A program made the position numbers and the translations under genes. DNA of 64,000 nt, taken from positions 2,852,001 through 2,916,000 of the forward strand of contig JAMSLZ010000001.1 in NCBI GenBank assembly GCA_026027325.1. Direction: 5' to 3'. The first letter of the stretch is position 1, and each line of letters starts with the position of its first letter. This document shows positions 35,291-47,345 of this stretch, piece after piece. Source of the stretch: Actinomucor elegans (taxonomy: Eukaryota > Mucoromycota > Mucoromycetes > Mucorales > Mucoraceae). Below the pieces are notes generated by a model, which saw only the letters and a list, made by a program, of their open reading frames with translations, searched no databases and was not told the origin of the DNA.

Positions 35291-35394
35291 TTTATCAATG
35301 GATCCAAGTCATGTGAAATATATGTCATGCTACAGATTAGCTGCTTATAATCATAGAGTAACCCATTGTGTTGAAGTTGAACAGCAGTTGCATA

Positions 35395-35470
35395 ATATTT
35401 AGTAGTTCATTCTGAGCATGAGATACTAACCAGATGTGCCATTTAACCGAGACTAATAGAGATCTATTGT
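35395..35470 (+). repeat. Dispersed short repeat, forward copy
   Basis: AGTAGTTCATTCTGAGCATG then CAGATGTGCCATTTAACCGA and GAGATCT. Same direction as the copy 180 bp to the left. Confidence 0.6.
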
Positions 35471-36241
35471 TTCTGAAAACTAGCAGACATATATATATAT
35501 ATATATATTTTCAAATTAATTATTGATGATAATGATACATTTATAGCACTACAGTTAAATAATAACTGCAATGAGCTCAGTAACAATGACAGGCTATACT
35601 ATCAAATCTGACATTAAAAAATCAAGATCATCAATGAAATCGATTAGACTATTCCGTCTAATTCATATGTGAAAAACTAAAACTAGAATACACTCGTAGT
35701 AATTCACTCAAACATCTGCTTTAATATATGTATTAGTCCATTCCAAATGTGAAATAATCATCGTGATGCTGGAAATAATAAAGAAAATTGGTAAGGATAT
35801 CCGATTTTTAACCCATTATTGTTTATCTTTGTAGAGCACGAGAATGGCGTTTTTGAAGCATGTCCTATTAATAAGGTAGGTTTTATATACCCGAGAGTAT
35901 ACATACGTGTGTTTTGCGTATTCGATTGCATATAAACTATTCAAGTTATGGTTTCATTTGTATAAAACTTAAAAAACTGCTTTTACAAAATACAACTTGA
36001 TCAGTTGAAAAAAATAATGAGTAGCTTTTACTCTTTATTGATAATGATCCACCAATCAGTCTTTATCCTTACAACCCTCCTGAAAGTACTTATCAGCGCT
36101 AAATAGATGAAAAATGGTACAACTCAGTACATAAACTTCAAATATTGTAATAGCATTAAGCGTTTAACTACAACCACTGACAATGATTGAAGGATTTAGT
36201 TCTAGATATGTTTATTATTATATGATACAAATATATGGAAT

Positions 36242-38701
36242 CTAAGCACCCAAAAGCTTCAATGCAAGTGCTTCTTGGTCTTCTAATGTTTGAGGTTCAG
36301 CAACGTCAATAATTCTCTTCTTCTTGTCCAATTGCTCTTCATCTTCAGACTCATCTTCAAACCACTTTCTCTTGCGTTCCTCTGGTTCTTCATCTTCAGA
36401 TTCTTCATCTTCAGATTTCTCATCCACTGACATTTCTTCGCCCTCACTTGATTCCGAACCACTAGCATTTTCTCTTAAAGCCTATAAAAATCATCATAAG
36501 TATCTGGGAGGCTCATATGTAATTACATATACTTACTGCTCTCTCTCTTTCCTTTCGCTTAATCTTCTTTTCTAACTTCTTTTGCTTAGCGAATTCTTTA
36601 TCTTCTTTATCTGCAGTTTGCATCAATTCGCCCTTTTCTTCAATAAAGGCCTTGATCTGCGACTTGGCATCACCATCCTTCAAGAAATCCTTTTCTTCAA
36701 CTAATTCATACATGGCATGTGCATTTCCCTCTTCATCAAATAATAATTTATCACCGCGAGGCATGTTCTTTGCTCTTTCCTTTTTGCTCATCTTGGCCTT
36801 TCTCTTAGATATATTTTCACCGACCACTTGGTTCATGTCATCCTCTGATTCACTTTCTAAAGCATGATCTGCACGTTGAATGGTCAAGAAATCTTCATCC
36901 TCATCCAAATCATCGTCCAATTTGATCTTATCGCCTTCGTAATCCACCAGCTTGTTATAATGTTCTGAGAGAATATCTTGATTCTTTCTTTGAAACATGC
37001 GATCGTATTTGGTCTTTTGTTGCTGCTGTTGAGGCTCTTCTTCTTCTTCTTCTGATTCATCAGAGGTTTCTTGTTTCTTTTCTTGGGCACCCATCAATTT
37101 CTGTTCTGCCTTCTTTACAAACTTGATCTTGGGAGCACCTGCTAATCCCAAAGACAAGGCAAACTCCTCTGCAGGCAAGGCAGTAACGTCAAAGACTTGT
37201 TTATTGCGCTGCAAATACACAGATCTCATATAGGCTACAAATGCGCGCTGTGCCAAGTACTTGATCTCTGGATCTTGGAAACAAAAGCTTTGGAGTTGCT
37301 TTTGAATGGTTTGCTGTTTACTGGTACGGATCTTGATTTCTTCCACAGGCACACGTTTCTTTTTGAGCTCTTCCATCATGCCTTCTACTTCGGACGGCAC
37401 CAAAATCATCAATGCATGGCCGTCTGCATCAAATCGAGCTGTACGACCCACACGGTGAATGTAGGTATCTGCATCTTCAGGACAATCTAGCTGCACAACC
37501 CAATCAACTGCAGGGAAATCTAAACCTCTAGCAGCAATATCTGTACACAACAAGACAGCGTGTTGACTGGAAGTAAACTTGCGAAAGATATCGACACGTT
37601 TGGTCTGCTTTTGCTTACCGTGCAAATGCATAATGGGCACACCAGGCTGCAATTTACAAAACGATTCAAAAATGAATCTTGCTTGCTTACAACTACTCAA
37701 GAAAACAATGGTCTTGCTCTTAAGATGGGTCTTGATAAACGAGTAAAGCACGTCTAATTTACGTGGCAATTCCGCTACTACATAATGCTGAGAAAGGGAC
37801 TTGGGTGTACTGTGCTCTGCTTTCTCATGGACTGCAACATATTCGGGATCCTTGAGCGAAAGACGGGCTAAATCTTTGACAGATCGTGTTTGCGTAGCTG
37901 AAAACAACAAAGTTTGACGCTGACGAGGCAAGTTCTCAATGATAGCGTTCATAGTGTTTTGGAAACCCATATCCATGATACGATCCGCTTCATCCAAGAT
38001 CAACATTTGTAAGTTATCGCAATTGAAACCAACTGATTGATCCATGTGCTGCAAAAGACGACCAGGTGTAGATACAAGAATGTTCATACGTGCAATACGT
38101 TCTTGCTCAACTTTGAATTCTTTACCACCAATAATGAGACCAGCTGAAAAGGTGTGTGCTTTACCGATCTTTTTGAGTACTTCAAAGATTTGTACAGCAA
38201 GTTCTCGGGTAGGTGAAATGATCAAAGCGCCTAATCCATCGGCGGCATTCCATTGCTGTCTAAACAGAATTTCGAGCACCTATATCCTACGTTTAATAAC
38301 CTATAGCATAGTGAAAGTGGAAAAAAAAACACTTACGGGGATCAAGAAAGACAAAGTCTTACCACTACCTGTCTTGGCAGCACCAAGCACATCGCGCTTA
38401 GCTAAAGCAAGTGGGATGCCCTTGCGTTGGATCTCGGTCATTTGCTTGAAATTACACTGAGATAAACCTTTTTGTGTCTTTTCAGAAAGAGGCAAGTCTT
38501 TAAACAGCTTAGCATCGTTGTAGTTTTCCTATAATCAAGTTAGTTCTCGGATAGATCGTTAGATCTTTATTTTAAAATGCTTACAGGGTGACTGGCTTTA
38601 GCTTCTAATGTTTCCAAATCGTCTTTGCTTTGAAGACGCTTGATCTCTCGAGCATTAGGTTTTCTCTCGGGAGCTTGCTTCTTGTTGTTTCCTTTAGCCA
38701 T
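36242..38701 (-). CDS. DBP4: DEAD-box RNA helicase Dbp4/Hca4 (DDX10)
   Basis: Four exons (38585-38701, 38337-38528, 36537-38279, 36242-36481) give 763 residues; yeast Dbp4 has 770. Motifs in order: Q motif ([13 protein letters not shown]), Walker [39 protein letters not shown] (DEAD box), LFSATQT, then the second RecA domain with [23 protein letters not shown] and HRVGRTAR. The C-terminal third is very acidic or basic in blocks ([33 protein letters not shown]), as in Dbp4 orthologues. Dbp4 acts in the nucleolus to release U14 snoRNA from pre-rRNA during 18S maturation. The gene is head-to-head with PBDC1, their ATGs 161 bp apart, so they probably share a promoter. Confidence 0.96.
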
Positions 38702-38862
38702 GTCGATCGGTTACTGGTGGAAAAGGATTCTACAGGATTTTTTCCTTTTTTTTCTGAAAAAAGGTCGTCACAAGGAAACAGTCACAATACTTCTTTTGAT
38801 CAAAGCATGAACCAGGAAAATCTTTTCTTGGTTTCTCCTCAAGCGTCAAACTACAAATCAAC
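38702..38862. promoter_or_regulatory. Shared bidirectional promoter of DBP4 and PBDC1
   Basis: Only 161 bp separate the two divergent ATGs (38701 minus, 38863 plus). The spacer includes TTTTTCC/GGAAAA tracts and no clear TATA box, as is common for divergent housekeeping pairs. Confidence 0.6.
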
Positions 38863-39587
38863 ATGTCTATGCGTCTTCCTTCCGCCGATGAGCTCGAACA
38901 GCTCGAAGATATCGGTAAAAGAAACGAAATTGCTGAAAAAAAAATCGAGAATTCTGACTTTTTTTTTTTGCATATAATTATAGAAAAGCAATGGGCTGTC
39001 AAGGTAAAAAAAAAAAAAAGTTCTCGCGATATATGGAGCTATTTGTATGTTGACTTGACGTTTTAGGCTATGCATCACGCCGAGACCTATTTCAAGTTGA
39101 TTTCGGCTATTGATCCCCGTCAATTACGTTTAACAAAGTAAGACATTCTGTTTTATATATAATACGGCCCGTTCTCATGTAGTATAGTATCGATGACGAG
39201 ATCCTTAAGGATTTTGAAGAGAACTTTCCCGAGATTAATGTCGAGCATTTAGACGAAAAGGATTTCAAGACTGCTGCCGCTAAGGAAAAGTGGAGAAACT
39301 TTATCAACAAGTACGAGAAGCGCGTCAATGAATACAATTTTGGTTCTTTGATTCGTATTGACTGCAGAGAGGATTATACAGAACAGAATACAATGTTTGG
39401 TAAGTGACTCGGATGTAATTAAAACATGGTAGGCTAACCTATTCTTGCAGGTGTTCGTATGCAGGTAATTCCATAACAAAAGGATGTACAGGGATCATCA
39501 TCTAATCTAATTTTTTTCTTTTTTTAGTTTTACGCTGTTGAGATTGCTAGAAACAAGAAGGGATTAAACGATGCTTTACGCAAATAA
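38863..39587 (+). CDS. PBDC1: PBDC1 / Ypl225w-family protein (eEF1A biogenesis chaperone)
   Basis: Six exons (38863-38914, 38984-39003, 39067-39137, 39188-39399, 39451-39464, 39528-39587) give 142 residues. Two are tiny: 20 and 14 nt. The product has the PBDC1 pattern: IEKQWAVKAMHHAETYFKLI, DEILKDFEENFPEI, AKEKWRNFINKYEKRVNEYN, LIRIDCREDYTEQNTMFGVR and YAVEIARNKKGLND. The yeast homologue Ypl225w (Chp1) assists folding of translation factor eEF1A. The first intron removes a stretch that would otherwise insert a Lys/Glu-rich loop absent from the family, and it has a CTGAC branch site. It is head-to-head with DBP4, so a ribosome-assembly factor and a translation-factor chaperone may be co-expressed. 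Confidence 0.92.
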
Positions 39588-39820
39588 GTTAATAAAAAGC
39601 TTGGCATACAGCTCCTAATCTAATGCATCTCTCCTATTTGAAATGTAAACCGTTATTATGCATATTAGGAGCACATAAGTGGCAAATCTTGACAGCCATT
39701 ATTTGTTTTATACAGTTAGATAGAGAACATAGAATCTTCCTTACATTTCTTGCCAGTGTATATATAAAGGCTTCTTTCTCATTTCTTTTTCTCTTTTTAC
39801 TTTTATATCGCTATAACAAA

Positions 39821-41593
39821 ATGCTTAGTAGATCTGCTTTTAAACTCTTGAGCCGTCGTAATGTCATTGCTTTGGGTGCTATGGCAACCACAGGTGGTGC
39901 TCTCTACCTGAATTCTAACCAAGTCCATGCTGAATCAAATCAACTCAAATTCTGGCAATCTTTACCAGGCGAAAATACGCCTGAAAATCCTGGTCTCGCT
40001 AAATTGCGCGGTATGGCTGCTGAACAACGTTTCAGAACCTCGCTGGCTCAAAACAATGGCAAAACTGACTTTGATGTTGTGATTGGTAAACATGTGTAGC
40101 ATTCTAGTTATTTGCTTAAATATTTACATATTCTATTAGTGGGGGGTGGCATCATTGGTTTAGCTACTGCACGGGAGTTATTAAAACGATTCCCTGACAT
40201 GACTGTAGCTGTATTGGAAAAGGAACGTGAAGTAGCTGCACATCAGACAGGTCATAATAGCGGTGTCATTCATGCTGGTATTTATTATAAACCTGGTTCT
40301 CGTATGGCAAAGACTTGTGTTCGTGGTGCTGATCTTATGTATGAATACTGCAAACAGAATCAATTGCCTGTGGAACGTTGTGGTAAATTGATCGTCGCTG
40401 TAAATGAAAAGGAGCATAAACAGGTGGAACGTTTAATGGAGATCGCTACCTTGAATGGTGCTAAAGATCTGGAAATTTTGAACAGCGAGGAGGTAGGCCA
40501 CCCCTTAAGAATGATTGACAGTGAAACAATTACTAACGCGATGTAGATCAAAAAATTAGAGCCTAATGTCGTGGCTTACTCTGCCTTGTACTCACCCAAC
40601 ACCGGTATTACTGATTTCGGGCTTGTTGCTCAATGTATTGCCAACGAGATTATGCAGACTGGGTAAAACTCTATTATATAAACTGCGTATCTGTTTACTA
40701 AACATAGTATAGTCGTGCTGAAATCAAATTAGCCTTTGAAGCAAAGAAGTTTGAATCTAGACAAGATGGACGCGTCGAGGTATGATTGTCTAACACAATC
40801 CAATGAATATAAACTAATGATTTATTAGATCTGGGGTGGTGAACCAAACCAACGAGGCCCTACACTCAAAGTCACAGCCAAGAATGTTATCACCTGTGCA
40901 GGCTTCTATTCTGATCGCGTTGCAGGCCTTGCAGGAGGCGATCCAGGCCGCGCCAAGGTCGTAACGTTCCGAGGTACCTATTACCAACTCAAGCCCGAAT
41001 ATCGTGGTATTTGCCGTATGAACATCTATCCTGTTCCTAGTGGCGGAGGTATCCCCGTGGGCGTTCATTTCACTCCTACCGTCAATACGCGCCGTGGTAT
41101 TCAAATGATTGTTGGCCCTGGTGCTTGCTTAACCTTCTCTCGTGAGGGTTATACTTTTACTGATTTCAACTTCAAAGACATCATGGGCTCTTTGACCAAC
41201 TTGAACTTGTGGATGTTTGCCTTAAAGAACCCTTCGCTTTCATTGGGTGAATTATACAAAGATATGAATAAGCGCGCCTTTTTAAGAGCTGCACAAGCTT
41301 ATGTTCCTGGCTTGACTGAGGACATGGTGGAAGAAAGCTTTGCTGGTGTCATGTCACAAGTGTTTGAAAAAGGCGGTATTGCCGCTAATGATTATATCCT
41401 GGAACGTAAGGTCATGGACGGTAAGATTCTCTGTGTGCGTAATGCACCTACTCCTGCATGCACTGCTTCATTAGCTATTGCAGAAATGTTGATTGATACT
41501 GCGACCGAAGATTTCGAATGGGAGGAATCTGAGAAAGTCAACACACTTCCACAACAGCAGCAGCAGCAACAATTGGCTGCAGTTGCAGCTTAA
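39821..41593 (+). CDS. L2HGDH: L-2-hydroxyglutarate dehydrogenase, mitochondrial
   Basis: Five exons (39821-40085, 40140-40492, 40547-40662, 40713-40779, 40829-41593) give 521 residues. Residues 1-40 look like a mitochondrial presequence (basic, LLSRR, then a hydrophobic stretch). The FAD-binding Rossmann motif is split by intron 1: VVIVGGGIIGLATARELL. Next come GHNSGVIHAGIYYKPGS, a family hallmark, TCAGFYSDRVAGL and FRGTYYQLKPEYRG. It oxidises L-2-hydroxyglutarate to 2-oxoglutarate with FAD and repairs by-products of malate dehydrogenase. The C terminus ends in a short poly-Gln run, probably disordered. Convergent with the Rho GTPase gene, stops 157 bp apart. Confidence 0.94.
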
Positions 41594-41750
41594 ATTCTAC
41601 TATACTTTCTAATCATCATCTTGTGTTACTACTCAAATAAAGTCCATCATACGTTTATAATACATAGTTAAAGGCTTAGTTCTCAATTGAACACAGACTT
41701 TTGGGCAAGTAATAAATTGCCATGAAATGGGTATAAACTTATATTTGTAT

Positions 41751-42551
41751 TTAAAGGAAGGTACAGATCTTGGTTTTTAATCCACCTTTACGATGATTAA
41801 GGATAAGACCTGTAGCCATATGAATCACTTTAGTAATATTGGTATTCGTTTTTGCACTACATTCAATGTATTGTGTATTAATTTTCTTTGCTAATGCTTC
41901 AGCCTTAAATACAAAAAAGTTAGTTGATATACTATATAAATCTGCCTGTTATACCTGCTCAATCGAAATCAATTGCTGTCCTTTGGCGCTCAATTCAGCT
42001 AGGCGTGCATCATCGGTTCTCAAATCACTTTTTGTACCAACCAGTAAACGAGGTGTATTAAACAAAAAATGATCCATTTCCGGAATCCACTACAACAAAC
42101 CATTAGATACACACACACTTACACGTACGCATATGAACGTGTTGATCCACTTACTCTGTCCTTGACATTTTCATATGATTGTATCTGATCAATAGCAAAG
42201 CAAGCCAATATAACATCCGTCTCAGGATAACAAAGAGGTCGAAGTCGATCATATTCTTCCTGGCCTGCAGTGTCCCATAATGATAATTCTATTGTTTTAC
42301 CAGACTCATGTTCAATAATGGCAATATAAGTTTCGAAAACAGTTGGAACATAGTCCTATGATAAACATAAGTAACCAGCCTATTTAATGTACACTGTACT
42401 TACTTCGGGAAACTCGCCATGTTGAAATACGTGTAATAAACTAGTTTTACCACAATAGCCATCACCCACTACCACCAACTTTTTTCGACTAGGCTGCAAA
42501 ATTCATAAGATAACAGTATTGCCAAATGCAAACCAGACGTACCTTTTTCAT
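41751..42551 (-). CDS. Rho-family small GTPase with CAAX end
   Basis: Five exons (42543-42551, 42404-42493, 42155-42355, 41955-42089, 41751-41903) give 195 residues. The first coding exon is only 9 nt (Met-Lys-Lys). G boxes: [23 protein letters not shown] (switch I), [15 protein letters not shown] (switch II), LLVGTKSDL and ECSAKT. It ends in CTFL, a CAAX box whose final Leu predicts geranylgeranylation and plasma-membrane attachment. The P loop has Tyr where nearly all Rho proteins have Ala (GDGACGKT). The insert helix typical of Rho is present ([19 protein letters not shown]). Rho GTPases direct actin and cell-wall synthesis; the subfamily (Rho2/Rho3-like) is uncertain. Confidence 0.93.
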
Positions 42552-42838
42552 TTTCAATAGAGTCAGAAAGTAATGGAAAAGGGAAAGAAAAAGAGAGAGA
42601 AAAAGGTCAACTGACTCGTTCTTTTATAACCTTTTTTTTTTGTCTGTCACACTCTTTACTGCCACTACTAATAGCTGCTCAAATAGCCAAGTTTTCCCTT
42701 TTTTGCATACATATATTGATAAGACATACTACCCAGGTACATTGACGGTGTGTATATAGTGTACGCTACTAATTGAAAACGTCCCGAGAGTTAAAAAAAT
42801 AAAAAAAAATAGCGTAGCATATTTTTATTCTTTTCACT

Positions 42839-43321
42839 ATGATACCTCGTTTACCCCCACTTGTGTTAGCAGCCATAGGAAGTGCTTCAATATATGGCAT
42901 CAAATACGTACTTGATCGTCTTGAACCTAAAGCCATTGGGCCTCCGGGATCGTCAGACCATTTTGACAAAGTATTAAAGTATCGTCGTAATGTTAAATGG
43001 GCAGGAAGAGCTGCTGCTGTTTCGGGCGTGATATATGCTGGATATTGGAGTAAGTATTGTATATTACAAATATAGCACAAACTTAACCCGTTATTAGTGT
43101 ACGAAGCACGTCAGCATCGTAACTCTCCTGCAGTCATGAGCCACAAAGACGACCCAGACCACAGTTTTTATCAAGACCAATATAAGGAACGAGAAAAACG
43201 ATTTGCTATGGAAAGAGAAGAAGCAAGAAAATTGGAAAGAGAAAAAGAACTAGCAGCTAGACAGCATTTAGAAAAGGAAGTGACGGCTATGGAAGATGTT
43301 TTGAAACAGAATCGTAAATAA
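42839..43321 (+). CDS. Small membrane protein with coiled-coil tail, unknown function
   Basis: Two exons (42839-43049, 43098-43321) give 144 residues. It starts with a hydrophobic segment (LPPLVLAAIGSASIYGIKYV, about 4-23). A second weakly hydrophobic stretch follows at about 55-72 (AGRAAAVSGVIYAGYW), and then a highly charged helix (about 95-140: REKRFAMEREEARKLEREKE, LEKEVTAMEDVL). The topology suggests a small organelle or ER membrane protein with a cytosolic coiled coil. I do not recognise the family. It is divergent from the Rho gene, with 287 bp between the ATGs. After the stop is a short (TAA)n run. Confidence 0.75.
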
Positions 43322-43429
43322 TAATAATAATAATAAAAATAATCGACATCAAGAGCTTTTTCATTATGCAGAATTGACCAATGAAGATTATAAATGAACA
43401 TATTAAAATGACAAAAGCATTGGGGTCAA

Positions 43430-43503
43430 GTGGAAGCTACAACTCATTCTGCGCATGAACTATTAATCGAATGCGACATTGGACCGAGATCGATCGAGAT
43501 CGC
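43430..43503 (+). repeat. Dispersed short repeat, forward copy
   Basis: CATTCTGCGCATGAACTATT then CGAATGCGACATTGGACCGA and GATCGATCGAGATCGC. One of the best-preserved copies. Confidence 0.7.
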
Positions 43504-44280
43504 TTATATTTTTTGATATGCACCATGTCAATTTTTCAAATTGAAAGTTTTGATACTCAAGAACGCAAATTGTATGCCCAAATACAACATTATTTGAGAT
43601 ATAACTGACAAAAAGTCAAGTGTAGAACTTTGTAAACCTAATATAATTTGTAAAAAAAAAATTGGATTTTCTTTCCAATGGTGTAGATATAAACTGAAGA
43701 GGGAAAAGTTGAATGATGCTCCAAAGAGCAAAGGTAATATATTGTCGGAGTCTTCTAACACCAATCTGTGCATGTGTACAAGTAGAGACATCAGTGCACT
43801 GCATAGAAAGCCATTTTTTTTTTCTATCTATTGACCGGGCTCCAAGGCTATATCTCTGTTTTTTGATAATTTGGATATAATTTCGAGGGAACCATGGACG
43901 CCTGTACCCTATCCACCGAAAGTGTCACTAAGATGATATTTCTCGTTCTCTATTGGCTGATGAAGAACGGACAGGCCTGTGCAGTCGGATTTTAGGCTAA
44001 AATTTGACACAGTAATGAATTGCTGATACCCAAAATAACTTTTAATGTAAAGTTTTTGCAGAATTTAGTTTCACATCCTATGGCGTAAAAACCGCTGATA
44101 ATTTCTTTTCATTGATTAAGCTGTCTGTGATAAAAAAGCAGATTTTATGATTTTCTATAAATACCGTTACAACACAAATGGTTGATATGTAATGGAGTCC
44201 ATACAAAATACATATAATCTTACTAGTTCATATATATAAAAAAAAAAATTATACTGTTAAGATTAAATGGCATATGTAGC

Positions 44281-44560
44281 TACGCTTACTTTTATATTGA
44301 AGGTTACAAGGTTGACAGTAAACGTTGGGATTATTCTTGTTAGATAGCATATTTAGATTTATTGAGCTTTTTAATGATTTCAGCTGCATTTCGTGAATTT
44401 CGATTAAATGATAACTGTATCTACTCTAGTGTTTATATTGAAAGCCACAAAGTCAATTATAGAAGTTGGGATCATCCTCGTCAGGTAGTATATTTGTATT
44501 TACTGAGTTTTTTAATAGTTCGGCTACTTCTCATGAAATCGGATTAAAAGGCTATTGTAC
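44281..44560 (+). repeat. Two tandem units of about 141 bp
   Basis: TTTATATTGAA recurs at 44291 and 44432. Each is followed by a diverged GTTGGGATYATYCTYGT, ATTTAYTGAGYTTTTTAAT and CRTGAAATYGATTAAA-type block. The two units are clearly related but diverged. Confidence 0.65.
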
Positions 44561-45329
44561 ATTCCACTTTTTGATAAGATCGATGATTATGAATTAATCC
44601 CAAGCTTCAACATATATATTAGACGTTGGTCCTACGGGATATGTTATATGCTTTTTTTTTACGACAGATTATATACTTACACTATGAAACGTATTTAGTT
44701 TTAGTAATAGGAAACGCTACCGCTTTCTAACCTTCTACGGTTTATTGATCGCAAATTAATCCCAAATCTCAATATATGGATTAAGGATTCAAGTGGTGCT
44801 TAACTACACTATGACACAGCCAGATTTCAGCTAAGTTTGTCTGTTATCCGATCATTTAGTATTTAAGATCATATAAGTTGTGCAATAAATAGTCCTAGGT
44901 CTTCATGTAGTTGTAATAAATTACAAATGAACTTTTAGCATAATTCTATTTGCTATGACACCACTTAACGATTTAGTACGTAGATCCACAAAATTATCAG
45001 CTGATATGAAATATATATAATTCGTAGCTAACCATTAACAAGTTGAAATTACCTTAATCTTTCCATTTAGTCACACCCTTCAAAACAAGAATGTCTTGCT
45101 TGAAAACTAGTTTAACTATAGGTAGGCGCGATCATCTGTTATGAATAGTGGGATTATAGTCACACCTTTTTCAACTCTTGTACAGCTTACGCTGTCCATA
45201 CTGCACAACTCGTGCATATTAATCTGACTCTTTGTAACCTTTTTATGTTTGGCAAAAGTATCGATTCATGGAAGTTACTATCTCTAAAAGTCATGGGGTG
45301 GCTACAATTGTTTTCAGCATTAATACTTG

Positions 45330-46250
45330 TCATTCCTTCGTACTAATTCAGCAATCGAAAAATCATTATGTCTTTGAAAGAGCTATGGTCCATCTTATCA
45401 CTCCCAGTTACAAATAGTTTGTAGCAACTGTATGCGTTTACATTGCACATCTTCAGGATAAAATCCAAGGGTTTTATTTTGCATCTTTCAATAAAGACAG
45501 CATCGTGGTATGAGATTAGGTTATCTCTGTGATTGTTAGCTGTCTCTACAGAACCTCAAATATGGTCACTAGATACTTTGTTTCCCAATACCAATTATAT
45601 ACGCATTCCATATTCAAAATGATTAAAGATGGCAGTATTATCATTGTTTCCTTTGATGCTTCTATAGATAGTTAGTCTTTTAGTGTCACAGGACGATACA
45701 AATGATCTAACCTTCAAATCACGGTATGCGCAAACAAAGGGCTTTTTTTCATTCGCCCAAGTTTTATGCATAGTGTAATGACTTTCACAAGGTCCTTCAA
45801 CTTGAGTCACAACGTCTGTATGAGTAAACTTCCTAAACGGCCAGTAACTTCATTTGATTACTTGCATTATAAAATATAATACAGGTTCATCCAGTATTGT
45901 TGTCATCGCTGGTGAATCGAACCAAGAATCTATGATATCAATTCTTGCAATGGATAACCTTGGTTTCACTAATCGCTTAACAATGACTAGTGCGTTATGC
46001 ATTAAGGGACCCCAGCCGTATTCTTTTGATTGAAGATTGATAACAGAGTTCAACCTAAGGATGCAGTTTGTGAGATAGTCAGCGAGAGATATGAGTTTCT
46101 CTAAAAAGTGTGATTTGCAAGGAGCCTTCTTGACGCTGGAAATTACATCTATCTAACGATTCATAAGCTCATTTGTAACCAAATACTTTCCAGGTAACAA
46201 ACAGTTAGCCATATGTTTTTTTGAATATGTCAAAAATCTACCTTATTTAA
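45330..46250 (-). pseudogene. Decayed piggyBac-type transposase
   Basis: Protein-like pieces in the order expected for a piggyBac-derived (DDE_Tnp_1_7) transposase. Near 46090-46250 LLPGKYLVTNELMNR and VKKAPCKSHFLEK (with an in-frame stop between them); 45850-46053 has NSVINLQSKEYGWGPLMHNA and ARIDIIDSWFDSPAM; 45595-45810 has AYRDLKVRSFVSSCDTKRL; about 45370-45550 has TANNHRDNLISYHDA and VNAYSCYKLFV. They lie in different frames with stops between. The catalytic N-terminal part is missing or unrecognisable. Assignment is by resemblance to such elements in Mucoromycota and is moderately sure. Confidence 0.6.
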
Positions 46251-46689
46251 TATAGAAGAGTATCGAACACTTTCTCTGACGAACACAAATCAGAAAAATG
46301 TATTCACATGAGAGCATTAAACCGCTTCATGGATATATACTTGGTTAAGCCAATCTCAATTTGGAAATAGTTGTTTCCTAGCTTCCGGTATGCTTTACGG
46401 TTTATGTGTTAAACAACTGACATTACTATAATAATTGCAATTATGTCAAGCAATTGACAAACATCAAATCAACCCAGAATCAACAGTACGTCGTGCATTC
46501 TTATTGATATCCTAATTGATCAATTGAAAGTGTTTCAAAGATAAAAATAACAAGGAATAGTCAACACGTCAACACATCATTGCGTCCGACGATCTCCCAG
46601 AAACATAATTGTTGGTTTCCGGAAATCTACTGTCGATAAATACTTGGTTAACTATCTATTTTTTTGTTTTGTTTAGGGACTATCCTTCC

Positions 46690-46878
46690 TCAACCAAGTT
46701 GACCCATTCTTAATAGAATTTCCCTAAATTTTTCCGTTTTTGAAGTATTCTTCGCATCGAAAGCCCATCGATTGATATTAATGCTGATTTTAGCTTTATT
46801 CAAGGTGGCGTTGCCTGTACCAAACCATTTCAAACAGATAGATTCCAAAGTCAAAATAAACAGAAGTACTTTATTCAA
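46690..46878 (-). other. Short protein-like frame, possible transposon fragment
   Basis: A 62-residue frame with FGTGNATLNKAKISININRW and NTSKTEKFREILLRMGQLG. Coding-like composition, upstream of the piggyBac relic in the same direction. No family recognised, and it may be part of the same dead element. Confidence 0.3.
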
Positions 46879-47274
46879 AGTAATCTCATGCGCAACCTTA
46901 CCATTAATAATTGATTAATTATCAGTTTTTTCCCTTTGAAACTAAGGTCAAGTATGTTTCGACCGTACCTCTATTGAAAAGCGCCTTGGGAACTTTCGTG
47001 GTTAATAAAGCACTTGCTTGAAATAATTTGAATGAAAACAATAAATGCAGTTATATATATATATATACATATAAAAGCAGCAATCAATAACAAGGCTATC
47101 AACTTAGAAAATAACGTGAGACATTTAATAGTATGACTTGGCTAGTCAACAGCCTCGCTATTAGGATATGTCCATTTGGGCAGACCTAATCTCTACCTGT
47201 TAATAGTATATTATAGTTTTTTTTTTTTTTTTTTTTTTTTTTATAAAAAAAAAATAAATGCCAAAGGCCTTAGT

Positions 47275-47345
47275 AGATATATGAGCCTATTCTGAACACT
47301 AGAAATTAAATGTATGCGACATCAGACTGAGATCATTCGGTAGTA
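47275..47345 (+). repeat. Dispersed short repeat, forward arm of an inverted pair
   Basis: GAGCCTATTCTGAACACTAG then TGTATGCGACATCAGACTGA and GATCATTCGG. Confidence 0.6.

Larger units (their letters stand above)
34796..36241. other. Intergenic with two copies of the dispersed short repeat
   Basis: Copies at about 35212-35290 and 35395-35470 in the same orientation, and an (AT)n run near 35491-35508. Otherwise nothing recognised. Confidence 0.5.
43322..45329. other. Intergenic, repeat-rich
   Basis: Includes (TAA)n at 43320-43337, a forward copy of the short repeat (about 43430-43503) and a two-unit tandem repeat of period 141 bp near 44281-44560. No gene supported. Confidence 0.5.

Noticed and set aside
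36283..37090. Lys/Asn-rich frames on both strands within the DBP4 tail
   Set aside because: They are off-frame readings of the acidic/basic repeats of the helicase gene.
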